Assembly: GCF_001544075.1 (NCBI RefSeq)
Contig: NZ_BCNT01000015.1
Span: 1 to 64,000, forward strand
DNA length: 64,000 bases
Reading direction: 5' to 3'
Source of the DNA: Comamonas terrae
Lineage (GTDB): Bacteria > Pseudomonadota > Gammaproteobacteria > Burkholderiales > Burkholderiaceae_C
Position numbers and translations under genes: made by a program. This document shows positions 54,284 to 63,188 of this stretch, piece after piece. Under the pieces are notes generated by a model. It did no database searches, was not told where the DNA came from, and saw only the letters and a list, made by a program, of their open reading frames with translations. Each line of letters begins with the position of its first letter. The stretch's first letter is position 1.

Positions 54284-55090
54284 ATGCAAGACTGGAACCC
54301 CGCGCTGTATCTGCGCTTTGCCAATGAGCGTACGCGCCCGGCCGCGGAGCTGCTGGCGCGGGTGCCTCTGGTCGCGCAACCGGACCGCAGCCTCCACGTC
54401 GTGGACCTGGGCTGCGGGCCCGGCAACTCCACCGAGTTGCTGGTCGAACGTTTCGCCGGTGCCCAGGTCCTGGGCATCGACAATTCCGAAGCCATGCTGG
54501 AGGCGGCGCGCCAGCTGCTGCCCCAGGCCCGCTTCGCCTACGGCGATATCGCCACCTGGGCGCCTGAAGCAGGCCAGCCCGCCCCCGACCTGATCTATGC
54601 CAACGCTTCCCTGCAGTGGGTGGGCGGGCATGAGCAGCTGATTCCCCGTCTGCTGTCGACGCTGGCCCCTGGCGGCGTGCTGGCCGTGCAGATGCCCGAC
54701 AACCGCGAGGAACCGACGCACCGGCTGATGCGCGAGGTCGCCAGCCTGCCGCAGTTCGCGCCCCATATCGGCGAAGCGGACAAGGTGCGTACCGAGATCC
54801 TGCCCATACGGGCTTATTACGATCTGCTGGCCGCTCCCGGGCGCGGGGTGCAGAGCGTGGATGTGTGGCACACCGTCTACCAGCACCCCATGGACTCGGC
54901 CGCCGCCATCGTGCAATGGCTGCGCGGTACCGGACTCAAGCCTTTTGTGGAAGGCCTGCCCGCCGGGCTGCAGGCCGAGTTCCTGGCCGAATACGAGCGC
55001 CGCGTGGACGCCGCCTATCCCGCGCGTGCGGACGGCAAGCGCCTGCTGGCATTTCCCCGTCTCTTTCTGGTGGCGCAGCGCAAGCCATGA
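54284..55090 (+). CDS. tam: Trans-aconitate 2-methyltransferase
   Basis: SAM-dependent methyltransferase of 268 residues. The start MQDWNPALYLRFANERTRPA is diagnostic of Tam; the SAM site is VVDLGCGPGNSTELL. Tam esterifies trans-aconitate, a by-product that inhibits aconitase, so its place between mdh and acnB fits damage control in the TCA cycle. The stop overlaps the next start (ATGA). Confidence 0.92.
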   Translation: MQDWNPALYLRFANERTRPAAELLARVPLVAQPDRSLHVVDLGCGPGNSTELLVERFAGAQVLGIDNSEAMLEAARQLLPQARFAYGDIATWAPEAGQPAPDLIYANASLQWVGGHEQLIPRLLSTLAPGGVLAVQMPDNREEPTHRLMREVASLPQFAPHIGEADKVRTEILPIRAYYDLLAAPGRGVQSVDVWHTVYQHPMDSAAAIVQWLRGTGLKPFVEGLPAGLQAEFLAEYERRVDAAYPARADGKRLLAFPRLFLVAQRKP

Positions 55091-56100
55091 CTGCCCAACT
55101 CGTACATCCCGCCCAGGTCCTGCTCGATGCGCAGGGCGGCGCCCGGCGCCTGCCCGTCTGCGACCACTACAGCGGCGTGGAAGCGCGCATGCGCAAAAGC
55201 CTGCAGCTGCAGGCCGAGATGCTGCAGGAGTTCGGCGCCTGCGTGTTCGACGTCACGCTGGACTGCGAGGACGGCGCTCCCGTGGGACAGGAACTGGCAC
55301 ATGCCCGCCTGGTGGCCTCGCTGGCCAATGGCGCCGTGGCCGCCACACCCGGCGTGCGCGTGGCAGCCCGCGTGCATGCGGCCGACCATGCGGCCTTCCA
55401 GCAGGACATGGACATCATCGCCGGCGAGGCCGGTGAGAGCCTGTGCCACATCATGGTCCCCAAGGTGGAAAGCGTGGACGATGTGCTGGCTGCCGAAAAA
55501 GCCCTGCAGCGCGCATCCGGAAAGCGCATACCGCTCCATGTTCTGATTGAATCGCCGGCGGCCGTGCACCGTGCCTTCGACATTGCCGCGCATCCGCTGG
55601 TGCAGAGCATCTCGTTCGGGCTGATGGACTTCGTCTCGGCCCACGGCGGCGCGATTCCCGCGTCGGCCATGACGGCCCAGGGCCAGTTCGAGCACCCGCT
55701 GGTGGTGCGCGCCAAGCTGGAGATCGCCGCGGCCTGCCATGCCCACGGCAAGGTGCCTTCGCATTGCGTGGTCACCGAATTCAGGAATCCCCAGGCCCTG
55801 GAGGCCTGTGCGCAGAAAGCCGCGCGCGAACTGGGATACACGCGCATGTGGAGCATCCACCCGGACCAGATCCGTCCCATATTGCGCGCTTTTGCGCCTG
55901 CCGCTGACGAGGTGCGACAGGCGGCACAAATTCTTACCTCTGCGGCAGTGCAGAATTGGGCCCCCATCAGTTTGGATGGGGTATTACATGATCGCGCGAG
56001 CTATCGCTATTTCTGGCAGTTGCTGGAGCGCGCTCACCAGACAGGGCAGGCCTTACCGGATGCGGTGCAGCCGTGGTTTGCTCCTGAACCAACCCATTGA
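55087..56100 (+). CDS. HpcH/HpaI aldolase/citrate lyase (CitE-like) family protein
   Basis: A 337-residue TIM-barrel lyase-like protein. Magnesium and CoA-thioester region motifs: DVTLDCEDGAPVG, HIMVPKVESVDDV (Glu/Lys region), LIESPAAV and MWSIHPDQIRPI. Family members cleave citryl-, malyl- or citramalyl-CoA. No citD or citF is present, so it is not part of citrate lyase. A four-base overlap with tam shows coupling. Malyl- or citramalyl-CoA lyase activity is a reasonable guess. Confidence 0.85.
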   Translation: MTAQLVHPAQVLLDAQGGARRLPVCDHYSGVEARMRKSLQLQAEMLQEFGACVFDVTLDCEDGAPVGQELAHARLVASLANGAVAATPGVRVAARVHAADHAAFQQDMDIIAGEAGESLCHIMVPKVESVDDVLAAEKALQRASGKRIPLHVLIESPAAVHRAFDIAAHPLVQSISFGLMDFVSAHGGAIPASAMTAQGQFEHPLVVRAKLEIAAACHAHGKVPSHCVVTEFRNPQALEACAQKAARELGYTRMWSIHPDQIRPILRAFAPAADEVRQAAQILTSAAVQNWAPISLDGVLHDRASYRYFWQLLERAHQTGQALPDAVQPWFAPEPTH

Positions 56101-56131
56101 ACCTCAAGCAAAGTCTGCAGGAGCCTTTCCT

Positions 56132-56713
56132 ATGAAGACCCTCATCGCCACTCTTTTGATCGCAGCCCCCCTGGTTGCAGCCAGCTCCTTCGCCCAGGCC
56201 CAGGGCACGACCCCGGCCAAGGCCACTGCCGCAAAGAAGACGGTTCAAAAGACGGCCAAGAAGCCTGCTGCCAAGAAGGGCGCCAAGGCTGCGGCCGGCG
56301 CTGCAGCCGCCGGCACAGCAGCCGCTGCCGTGGCTGCGGCTCCTGCCGCCCCGCTGTCCACCGAGGAGCTGGCCGTATCCGAACGCGTGTTCAAGGGCCG
56401 CATTCCCTGCGAACTCGGCGCCTATGTGAACGTGACGGCCGACAGCACCAATCCCGGCTACTTCTTCGTGGACGGCCGCGGCTTCAAGTACCACATGTCG
56501 CCCGTGAAGACCACCACGGGCACGGTGCGCCTGGAGGACAAGGCCGCCGGCGCCGTGTGGCTGCAGATCGCCAACAAGTCCATGCTCATGAACCAGAAGG
56601 CCGGCCAGCGCCTGGCCGACGAATGCATGAGCCCCGAGCAGCAGCAGGTGGCAGAAGCCATCAAGAAGAACCCGCCTCCCAGCCTGCTGGACGCGCCCAA
56701 GCCCGCCCAGTAA
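56132..56713 (+). CDS. Exported Ala/Lys-rich protein of unknown function
   Basis: A 193-residue protein. A signal peptide (MKTLIATLLIAAPLVAASSFAQAQ) is followed by an Ala/Lys repeat stretch (about 25-75) resembling histone H1 tails, then a conserved-looking domain with GRIPCELGAYVNV and two cysteines (in IPCELG and ADECMS) that may form a disulfide. A GGAG site precedes the ATG at 56132. It lies between the CitE-like gene and acnB. No known family was recognised. Confidence 0.75.
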   Translation: MKTLIATLLIAAPLVAASSFAQAQGTTPAKATAAKKTVQKTAKKPAAKKGAKAAAGAAAAGTAAAAVAAAPAAPLSTEELAVSERVFKGRIPCELGAYVNVTADSTNPGYFFVDGRGFKYHMSPVKTTTGTVRLEDKAAGAVWLQIANKSMLMNQKAGQRLADECMSPEQQQVAEAIKKNPPPSLLDAPKPAQ

Positions 56714-56823
56714 GGCGATAGAGCGCAACGCGCGCAGCCGCAGAGCCGCCATGCCCGCCCGTGGCGGTTCTGTGTAGCGTGCCTGGCGCACAGCCTTTTT
56801 CTAAAAACCATTGGAGAGAACCC

Positions 56824-59415
56824 ATGTTGAAAGCCTACCGTGACCATGTGGCCGAACGCGCCGCATTAGGCATCCCCCCGCTGCCTCTGGATGCCAAGCA
56901 GGTCGCCGAGCTGATCGAGCTGATCAAGAACCCGCCCGCCGGCGAGGAAGCGTTCCTGCTCGACCTGCTGACCCACCGCGTGCCTCCGGGCGTGGACGAC
57001 GCGGCCAAGGTCAAGGCTTCCTTCCTGGCCGCCGTCGCCCACGGTGATATCCAGGTGGGCCTGATCTCCAAGGCCAAGGCCACCGAGCTGCTGGGCACCA
57101 TGGTCGGCGGCTACAACGTGCATCCGCTGATCGAGCTGCTGGACGACGCCGAAGTCGCCGCCATCGCCGCCGAGGGCCTGAAGAAGACCCTGCTGATGTT
57201 CGACTACTTCAATGACGTGGCCGCCAAGGCCAAGGCCGGCAATGCCAAGGCCCAGGAAGTGATGCAGTCGTGGGCCGACGCCGAGTGGTTCACCTCGCGC
57301 CCCGAAGTCGAGAAGAAGATCACCGTCACCGTGTTCAAGGTGCCCGGCGAGACCAACACCGACGACCTGTCGCCCGCGCCCGATGCCTGGAGCCGTCCCG
57401 ACATCCCGCTGCACTACCTGGCGATGCTCAAGAACACCCGTCCCGATGCGGCCTTCAAGCCCGAGGAAGACGGCAAGCGCGGCCCCATCCAGTTCATCGA
57501 GGACCTGAAGAAGAAGGGCCACCTGGTCGCCTACGTGGGCGACGTGGTCGGCACCGGTTCCAGCCGCAAGTCGGCCACCAACAGCGTGATCTGGGCCACG
57601 GGCGCCGACATCCCCTTCGTGCCCAACAAGCGCTTCGGCGGCGTCACGCTGGGCGGCAAGATCGCTCCCATCTTCTTCAACACGCAGGAAGACTCGGGCT
57701 CGCTGCCCATCGAAGTCGATGTGTCGAAGATGGAAATGGGCGACGTGCTCGACATCTTCCCCTATGACGGCAAGATCGAGAAGAACGGCGAGAAGATTGC
57801 CGACTTCGCGCTCAAGAGCGACGTGCTGCTGGACGAAGTGCGCGCCGGCGGCCGCATCAACCTGATCATCGGCCGCTCGCTGACCGCCAAGGCCCGTGAA
57901 GCCCTGGGCCTGCCCGCATCGACCGCCTTCCGCCTGCCCCAGGCGCCTGCCGAGTCCAAGGCCGGCTTCACGCTGGCCCAGAAGATGGTCGGCCGCGCCT
58001 GCGGCCTGCCCGAAGGCTTCGGCGTGCGCCCCGGCACCTACTGCGAGCCGCGCATGACCACCGTGGGCTCGCAGGACACCACCGGCCCCATGACCCGCGA
58101 CGAGCTGAAGGACCTGGCCTGCCTGGGCTTCAGCGCCGACATGGTGATGCAGTCCTTCTGCCACACCGCGGCCTATCCCAAGCCCGTGGACGTGAAGACC
58201 CACCGCGAGCTGCCCGCCTTCATCTCCAACCGCGGCGGCGTGGCCCTGCGTCCCGGCGACGGCGTGATCCACAGCTGGCTCAACCGCCTGCTGCTGCCCG
58301 ACACCGTGGGCACCGGCGGCGACTCGCACACCCGCTTCCCCATCGGCATCTCCTTCCCCGCGGGCTCGGGCCTGGTGGCCTTCGGCGCCGCCACCGGCGT
58401 GATGCCGCTGGACATGCCCGAATCCGTGTTGGTGCGCTTCAAGGGCGAAATGCAGCCCGGCGTGACCCTGCGCGACCTGGTGCATGCGATTCCGCTGTAC
58501 GCGATCAAGGCCGGCCTGCTGACCGTGGCCAAGGCCGGCAAGAAGAACATCTTCTCCGGCAAGATCCTGGAAATCGAAGGCCTGCCCGACCTGAAGGTGG
58601 AACAGGCATTTGAACTCTCGGACGCCTCGGCCGAGCGCTCGGCCGCCGGCTGCACGATCAAGCTCAACAAGGAGCCGATCATCGAGTACCTGAAGTCCAA
58701 CGTGGTGCTGATGAAGAACATGATCGCCGACGGCTATCAGGACGCGAAGACGCTGCAGCGCCGCATCGAGAAGGTCGAGGCCTGGCTGGCCAAGCCCGAC
58801 CTGCTCGAGGCCGACAAGGACGCCGAGTACGCCGCCGTGATCGAGATCGACCTGGCCGACATCAAGGAACCCATCGTCTGCTGCCCCAACGACCCGGACG
58901 ATGCCAAGTTCCTGTCCGAAGTGGCCGGCACCAAGATCGACGAAGCCTTCATCGGCTCGTGCATGACCAACATCGGCCACTTCCGCGCCGCGGCCAAGCT
59001 GCTGGGCGGCCAGCGCGACATCCCCGTCAAGCTGTGGGTGGCGCCGCCGACCAAGATGGACCAGAGCGAGCTGATCAAGGAAGGCCACTACGCGGCCTTC
59101 GGCACGGCCGGTGCGCGCACCGAAATGCCGGGCTGCTCGCTGTGCATGGGCAACCAGGCCCAGGTGCATGAAGGCGCGACGGTGATCTCCACCTCGACCC
59201 GCAACTTCCCCAACCGCCTGGGCAAGAACACCAATGTGTTCCTGGGCTCGGCCGAGCTGGCCGCCATCGCCTCGCGCCTGGGCAAGCTGCCCACCAAGGA
59301 GGAATACCTCCAGGAAATGGGCGTGATCGATGCCGACAAGGCCAGCGTCTACCGCTACATGAACTTCGACCAGATCGAAGAGTACGCAGACGTGGCCAAG
59401 GGCGTCGCTGCCTAA
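56824..59415 (+). CDS. acnB: Aconitate hydratase B
   Basis: Bifunctional aconitase B of 863 residues (E. coli 865), interconverting citrate and isocitrate. The HEAT-like N-terminal domain begins [22 protein letters not shown]. Iron-sulfur ligands are in [11 protein letters not shown] and [25 protein letters not shown] is the swivel-domain substrate motif. The ATG at 56824 has a GGAGAGA site. A terminator follows at 59447. Confidence 0.97.
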   Translation: MLKAYRDHVAERAALGIPPLPLDAKQVAELIELIKNPPAGEEAFLLDLLTHRVPPGVDDAAKVKASFLAAVAHGDIQVGLISKAKATELLGTMVGGYNVHPLIELLDDAEVAAIAAEGLKKTLLMFDYFNDVAAKAKAGNAKAQEVMQSWADAEWFTSRPEVEKKITVTVFKVPGETNTDDLSPAPDAWSRPDIPLHYLAMLKNTRPDAAFKPEEDGKRGPIQFIEDLKKKGHLVAYVGDVVGTGSSRKSATNSVIWATGADIPFVPNKRFGGVTLGGKIAPIFFNTQEDSGSLPIEVDVSKMEMGDVLDIFPYDGKIEKNGEKIADFALKSDVLLDEVRAGGRINLIIGRSLTAKAREALGLPASTAFRLPQAPAESKAGFTLAQKMVGRACGLPEGFGVRPGTYCEPRMTTVGSQDTTGPMTRDELKDLACLGFSADMVMQSFCHTAAYPKPVDVKTHRELPAFISNRGGVALRPGDGVIHSWLNRLLLPDTVGTGGDSHTRFPIGISFPAGSGLVAFGAATGVMPLDMPESVLVRFKGEMQPGVTLRDLVHAIPLYAIKAGLLTVAKAGKKNIFSGKILEIEGLPDLKVEQAFELSDASAERSAAGCTIKLNKEPIIEYLKSNVVLMKNMIADGYQDAKTLQRRIEKVEAWLAKPDLLEADKDAEYAAVIEIDLADIKEPIVCCPNDPDDAKFLSEVAGTKIDEAFIGSCMTNIGHFRAAAKLLGGQRDIPVKLWVAPPTKMDQSELIKEGHYAAFGTAGARTEMPGCSLCMGNQAQVHEGATVISTSTRNFPNRLGKNTNVFLGSAELAAIASRLGKLPTKEEYLQEMGVIDADKASVYRYMNFDQIEEYADVAKGVAA

Positions 59416-59446
59416 GGCCGAGGGGCCCTTTCGGGGCCTTGCGCCC

Positions 59447-59480
59447 AAGCCCGCGGGATGCGAGTCCCGCGGGCTTTTTC
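59447..59480 (+). terminator. Rho-independent terminator of acnB
   Basis: AAGCCCGCGGGA and TCCCGCGGGCTT pair over a 6-base loop and end in a T run. Confidence 0.9.
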
Positions 59481-59484
59481 TTTG

Positions 59485-60354
59485 TCAGGCCGCCTGTTGC
59501 CGCAGCTGCTGCAGCGCCGCCTGGGTCTCGGCGTTGGCCGGGAAGAAGGACTCCACGGCCAGCTCCTGCAGCGTCACGTCCACGGGCGTGCCGAAGATGG
59601 TGATGGTGCTGATGAAGCTCAGCGTGCCCAGCGGGGTGCGCAGCTCGAAGGGCACGGCGATGGGGCTGGGCGGCGGGGTGTCTGGGGCCTCGGTGAACGG
59701 ATAGGCCGCGATCTCGTCGTGCAGCGCCTGCAGCGCGCCGTCGGCCGTGGCCGCGATCTGCTGCTGCAGCCGGTGCAGCAGATGGGTGCGCCACTGCGCG
59801 GCATTGGCCAGGCGCGGGCCCAGGCCCTCGGGGTGCAGGCTCAGGCGCAGCACGTTCACGGGGGGCGCCAGCAGGTGTGGCGCGACGCCGTCCAGCAGCA
59901 GCGGCACGACGGCGTTGGCGGCCACCAGGTTCCAGTGCCGGTCCACGGCCAGGGCCGGATTGGGCTCGTGGCCCTTGAGCACCAGGTCCACGGCCTGGCG
60001 CGCGGCCGCGAGGTCGGGGTGGTCCAGCGGCCGCGCCTGGTACATGGGCGCAAAGCCCGCGGCCACCAGCAGCGCATTGCGCTCGCGCAGCGGCACGGCC
60101 AGGCGCTCGGCCAGGCGCAGCACCATCTCGCGGCTGGGCTGGGCCCGGCCGGTCTCCACATAGCTCAGGTGGCGGGTGGAGATCTCGGCCTCCAGCGCCA
60201 GGCCCTGCTGGCTGAGGCGCCGGTGCTGGCGCCAGTGGCGCAGATGCTCGCCGAACGGCGCGCGCGCGCCGGGCGGCGCATGGGGGGCATGGGCGGCCTG
60301 GAAGGCGTGGAAGGCATGGGAAGAGGGCGCGGTGCTGGAAGTCATGGCCTGCAT
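59485..60354 (-). CDS. XRE regulator with MmyB-like ligand-binding domain
   Basis: A 289-residue regulator. The helix-turn-helix at about residues 38-90 contains LSQQGLALEAEISTRHLSYVE. The C-terminal MmyB-like domain (about 110-275) has LALDRHWNLVAAN-type residues (here ALAVDRHWNLVAAN) and ends FISTITIFGTPVDVTLQEL. The His/Ala/Pro-rich first 30 residues are unusual and may not be translated if a later start is used. The target is unknown; the divergent membrane protein gene is 132 bases away. Confidence 0.85.
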   Translation of the reverse strand: MQAMTSSTAPSSHAFHAFQAAHAPHAPPGARAPFGEHLRHWRQHRRLSQQGLALEAEISTRHLSYVETGRAQPSREMVLRLAERLAVPLRERNALLVAAGFAPMYQARPLDHPDLAAARQAVDLVLKGHEPNPALAVDRHWNLVAANAVVPLLLDGVAPHLLAPPVNVLRLSLHPEGLGPRLANAAQWRTHLLHRLQQQIAATADGALQALHDEIAAYPFTEAPDTPPPSPIAVPFELRTPLGTLSFISTITIFGTPVDVTLQELAVESFFPANAETQAALQQLRQQAA

Positions 60355-60486
60355 CGTAGTGGCAGGCCGCAGGCAAGGCCATGACCTGCGAGGTTATCGA
60401 CGCTGTGCAGGCGCATGGCAATCATGGACCCCAGCAGCCGGCACAGGGCCGGCCGCCAGACCTTCTTCGTTCCACAGGAGTTTTCC

Positions 60487-60909
60487 ATGTCCCTCTTTGC
60501 TTCCCCCCGTTTCCTGTCCCGTGTGATGTGGGCCGATGCCGCCTCCTGCGCTGCCACGGGCGCGCTGCAGCTGGGCGCCGCGCAGCCGCTGGCCGAACTG
60601 ACGGGCCTGCCTGCGCCGCTGCTGACGGGCACGGGCATTTTCCTGCTGGCCTATGCGCTGGCCGCCGCGTGGATGGCGCGCCGCCAGCCCGCGCCGCGCA
60701 CGCTGATCGGCCTGGTGGCCCTGGGCAATCTGGGCTGGGCGCTGGGCTGCGCGGTGCTGATCTTTGCCTCGGACCTGGCGCTGAGCGCCTGGGGCGTGGC
60801 CTGGGTGGCGGCGCAGGCCGCCGTGGTGCTGGCGCTGGCCGATCTGCAATGGGCGGGCCTGCGTGCCACGCGCGAGGCGGCCCGGCAGACCCGGCAGGCG
60901 GTAGCTTGA
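60487..60909 (+). CDS. Small integral membrane protein
   Basis: A 140-residue protein with four hydrophobic segments. The start MSLFASPRFLSRVMWAD follows an AGGAG site; LLTGTGIFLLAYALAAAW and IGLVALGNLGWALGCAV are membrane helices. Divergent from the MmyB-like regulator, which may control it; this pairing is common for small membrane proteins of this type. No function known. Confidence 0.7.
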   Translation: MSLFASPRFLSRVMWADAASCAATGALQLGAAQPLAELTGLPAPLLTGTGIFLLAYALAAAWMARRQPAPRTLIGLVALGNLGWALGCAVLIFASDLALSAWGVAWVAAQAAVVLALADLQWAGLRATREAARQTRQAVA

Positions 60910-60916
60910 TGCACCA

Positions 60917-61012
60917 GAAATGAGAGCTGGCAGCGCCCTTTCTTCAATGGAGTCAGCTCATTTTCATGCTGAATACCAGGAGCGGCAGGCGCTGCCAGCT
61001 ATGCTTTTCGTT
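60917..61012. repeat. Inverted pair of dispersed repeat copies
   Basis: AGCTGGCAGCGCC (60925-60937) and its exact complement (60988-61000) frame a 50-base loop. Each arm, with its flank (GAAATGAG before the first, AAAAGCAT before the second on the minus strand), matches the tail of the dispersed family. Confidence 0.65.
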
Positions 61013-61156
61013 ATACCCGCCATGCGCCTCGGCGGATACGCATTTTCGGGCCGCTGGGGATAATGGCGGTACCGCTTAAAATTCGCGGTTGCGCCGCGCT
61101 GGCGCATTCTTCGCAACCATGGGTTCCCTCGCCCCCATCGACCAAAAAGGACTGTC

Positions 61157-61837
61157 ATGACATCCGCTCATGCCGTGCAGACGCCATCGTCGCGCGTGCC
61201 CTTCTACCTCTCTGTGCTCGTGGCGTTCCACATCGCCATCGTCATCGCCAGCAACTATCTGGTGCAGCTGCCGATCATGCTTTTCGGCTTTCACAGCACC
61301 TGGGGCGCCTTCAGCTTCCCGTTCATCTTCCTGGCCACCGACCTGACGGTGCGCCTGATCGGCAAGGCCGAGGCGCGGCGCGTGATCACGCGCGCCATGC
61401 TGCCCGCGCTTCTCGTGTCCTATGTGGTGGGCGTGCTGTTCCATGAAGGCCGCTTCAACGGCTGGGACGCGCTGCAGAGCTTCAACAGCTTCGTGTTCCG
61501 CATTGCGCTGGCCAGCTTTGCCGCCTATGTGCTGGGCCAGCTGCTGGACATCCAGGTCTTCGACCGCATCCGCCAGAAAAGCCATGCTTGGTGGCTGGCG
61601 CCGGCAGCCGCCTCGGTGTTCGGCCAGGTGCTGGACACGGCGGCTTTCTTCTCGATCGCCTTCTGGCACAGCAGCGATGCCTTCATGGCCGCCCACTGGG
61701 TGGAGATCGCCATGGTCGACTACGTGATCAAGCTGGCCGTGAGCCTGCTGCTTTTCGTGCCCGCCTATGGCGTGGTGCTGGCCACCATCGTGCGGGCCAT
61801 GCGCATGCCGGCGGCGCCGGCGACGGCGGCGTCCTGA
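61157..61837 (+). CDS. yhhQ: Queuosine precursor transporter, YhhQ family
   Basis: Integral membrane protein of 226 residues with about six helices. Family marks: IAIVIASNYLVQLP, FPFIFLATDLTVRLIGK and FGQVLDTAAFFSIAFW. YhhQ imports 7-cyano-7-deazaguanine or a related base for queuosine in tRNA. A possible -10 element TAAAAT lies at 61077. No preQ1 riboswitch fold was found in the leader. A terminator follows at 61864. Confidence 0.9.
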   Translation: MTSAHAVQTPSSRVPFYLSVLVAFHIAIVIASNYLVQLPIMLFGFHSTWGAFSFPFIFLATDLTVRLIGKAEARRVITRAMLPALLVSYVVGVLFHEGRFNGWDALQSFNSFVFRIALASFAAYVLGQLLDIQVFDRIRQKSHAWWLAPAAASVFGQVLDTAAFFSIAFWHSSDAFMAAHWVEIAMVDYVIKLAVSLLLFVPAYGVVLATIVRAMRMPAAPATAAS

Positions 61838-61863
61838 ACGCAGCCTGTGCTTGCACCGTCGCA

Positions 61864-61889
61864 GCCCCTCTCCGCAGGGGCATTTTTTT
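61864..61889 (+). terminator. Rho-independent terminator of yhhQ
   Basis: GCCCCT-CTCCGC-AGGGGC followed by A and seven T. Confidence 0.85.
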
Positions 61890-61958
61890 GGGGTCTGCCG
61901 TGGCCATGAAAAGGGCTGCCTGCAGGGGCGGTCTTCGAAGAGCAGGGCACCTGCGCGT

Positions 61959-62423
61959 TCAGGCTTGGCTCTGCAGATAGTTCTCCAGCCCCACTTTGTC
62001 GATCAGCCCCAGCTGCTTTTCCAGCCAGTAGGCATGGTCTTCCTCGGTGTCGCGCAGCTGGGCCAGCAGGAGGTCGCGGCTCACGTAGTCGCGGTGCTGC
62101 TCGCACAGCGCCATGCCTTGCTGGAGGCCGGCGCGCACCTCGTATTCGGTGTCCAGGTCCTTGCGCAGCATCTCGGGCACGGTCTCGCCGGGCGTGAATT
62201 CCTTGGGGCGCATGTCGGGGCGGCCGCCCAGCATCAGGATGCGGCGCAGCAGCGCGTCGGCATGCTGGGTCTCTTCCTGCATCTCGTGGTCCAGGCGCGT
62301 GAAGAGCCTGGTGAAGCCCTGGTCTTCATAGATGCGCGAATGCACGAAGTACTGGTCGCGCGCCGCCAGCTCGCCGCGCAGCAGGTCCTTGAGGTAGTCG
62401 ACGACTTCGGGATGGCCTTGCAT
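61959..62423 (-). CDS. bfr: Bacterioferritin-like protein lacking the haem-ligand methionine
   Basis: A 154-residue ferritin subunit (E. coli Bfr 158) that aligns along its whole length. Ferroxidase residues Glu18 (RGELA), Glu51 and His54 (EETQHAD) and Glu127/His130 ([12 protein letters not shown]) are kept. At position 52, where haem-binding Bfr has methionine, this protein has threonine. It would store iron but not bind haem in the usual two-subunit site, like non-haem paralogues in some bacteria. Convergent with yhhQ. Confidence 0.9.
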   Translation of the reverse strand: MQGHPEVVDYLKDLLRGELAARDQYFVHSRIYEDQGFTRLFTRLDHEMQEETQHADALLRRILMLGGRPDMRPKEFTPGETVPEMLRKDLDTEYEVRAGLQQGMALCEQHRDYVSRDLLLAQLRDTEEDHAYWLEKQLGLIDKVGLENYLQSQA

Positions 62424-62741
62424 GTTTGTTGTTCTCGGTGAATGGGAAAGCCTGGAGTATCCGGTACCTGCCTCCCGAAGCCGCCGGCAGCTATCAATTC
62501 CCGAGCGCGCATGCTCTGGATGCGGGCCGTAAGCAGATGCATTCGCATTGCTTGGGCAGGTCTTCTGGTGAGCCGGACGGCTGGCGATGAGCGGTCGTAT
62601 GTGGGCAGGAGCTAAATTGCGGCTGGGCGACCTCGGCGTCAGGCTGCTGGAGCATTGATGGCAGCCGTGGCGCTGCCAAGCATTTGTAGCAGGCAATGCC
62701 GGCATGCCACAATCCACACCTGCCTGAACTGCGCCTTCGCC
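62424..62741. other. Divergent regulatory gap of 318 bases
   Basis: Holds the bfr promoter region (minus strand), a dispersed repeat fragment at 62481-62500 and, near the right end, a plausible plus-strand promoter (TTGTAG at 62684, CACAAT at 62708, 18-base spacer). No small gene or clear Fur box was found. Confidence 0.5.
62481..62500 (-). repeat. Fragment of the dispersed repeat
   Basis: Minus strand GAATTGATAGCTGCCGGCGG matches the ATAGCTGnnnGCG part of the family. The left part of the element is missing. Confidence 0.4.
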
Positions 62742-63104
62742 GTGCCTTTGCGTTCAACCCGCCTGTCGTCCCCCTACCTGCGCTGGCTAGCCTGTCTGCT
62801 GGCGTTGCTGCTGCTTTTCGGCGAACAAGGGGAACTGCGCCACGTGCTCTCGCACCTGCCGCAAACTGGCGTGGCATTTTCCGACGCCGGCCGCGGTACC
62901 GAGCAGCCGCCTGCGCCGGACCATGCCGTTTGCCCCGAATGTGCGGCGTTTGCCGCGCTGGATCTGGATTTGGCCTTGCCCGTGCTGGTGCTCTGGGCCC
63001 TGGGTCTGGCCCTGCGCTGGCATTTCCCTCCTGTCAGGCCCTGCGCCGGCACTCCGGTATTCGCGGTGGCCGTGCGAGCGCGCGATCCCCCATCCAAGCC
63101 TTGA
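62742..63104 (+). CDS. Small membrane protein upstream of a TonB receptor, DUF2946-like
   Basis: About 120 residues from the GTG at 62742. A first hydrophobic segment ([15 protein letters not shown]) is followed by a polar part with two histidines and a CxxC motif in [12 protein letters not shown], then a second hydrophobic segment ([14 protein letters not shown]). The CxxC and layout recall DUF2946 proteins, often found next to TonB-dependent receptors for metals. The promoter at 62684-62713 favours this start over ATGs at 62655 and 62658. Family call is tentative. Confidence 0.55.
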   Translation: MPLRSTRLSSPYLRWLACLLALLLLFGEQGELRHVLSHLPQTGVAFSDAGRGTEQPPAPDHAVCPECAAFAALDLDLALPVLVLWALGLALRWHFPPVRPCAGTPVFAVAVRARDPPSKP

Positions 63105-63188
63105 ATCCTGTTTTTGCCCTCCGGCCCTTGCGCTAATGGAAATGCACGGGTCGGCGCTCATTACATCCGCTCGATTCAAAGGTTTGCC

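Noticed and set aside
56866-59448. An 860-codon minus-strand frame opposite acnB
   Set aside because: Shadow of acnB for the same reasons.
60910-61156. preQ1 riboswitch upstream of yhhQ
   Set aside because: The leader lacks the C-rich loop and A-rich tail of the known preQ1 classes; the structure present is the dispersed inverted repeat.
62530-62560. Fur box between bfr and the TonB receptor genes (ATGCATTCGCATTGC region)
   Set aside because: Only a loose match to the Fur consensus and no symmetry at the expected spacing.
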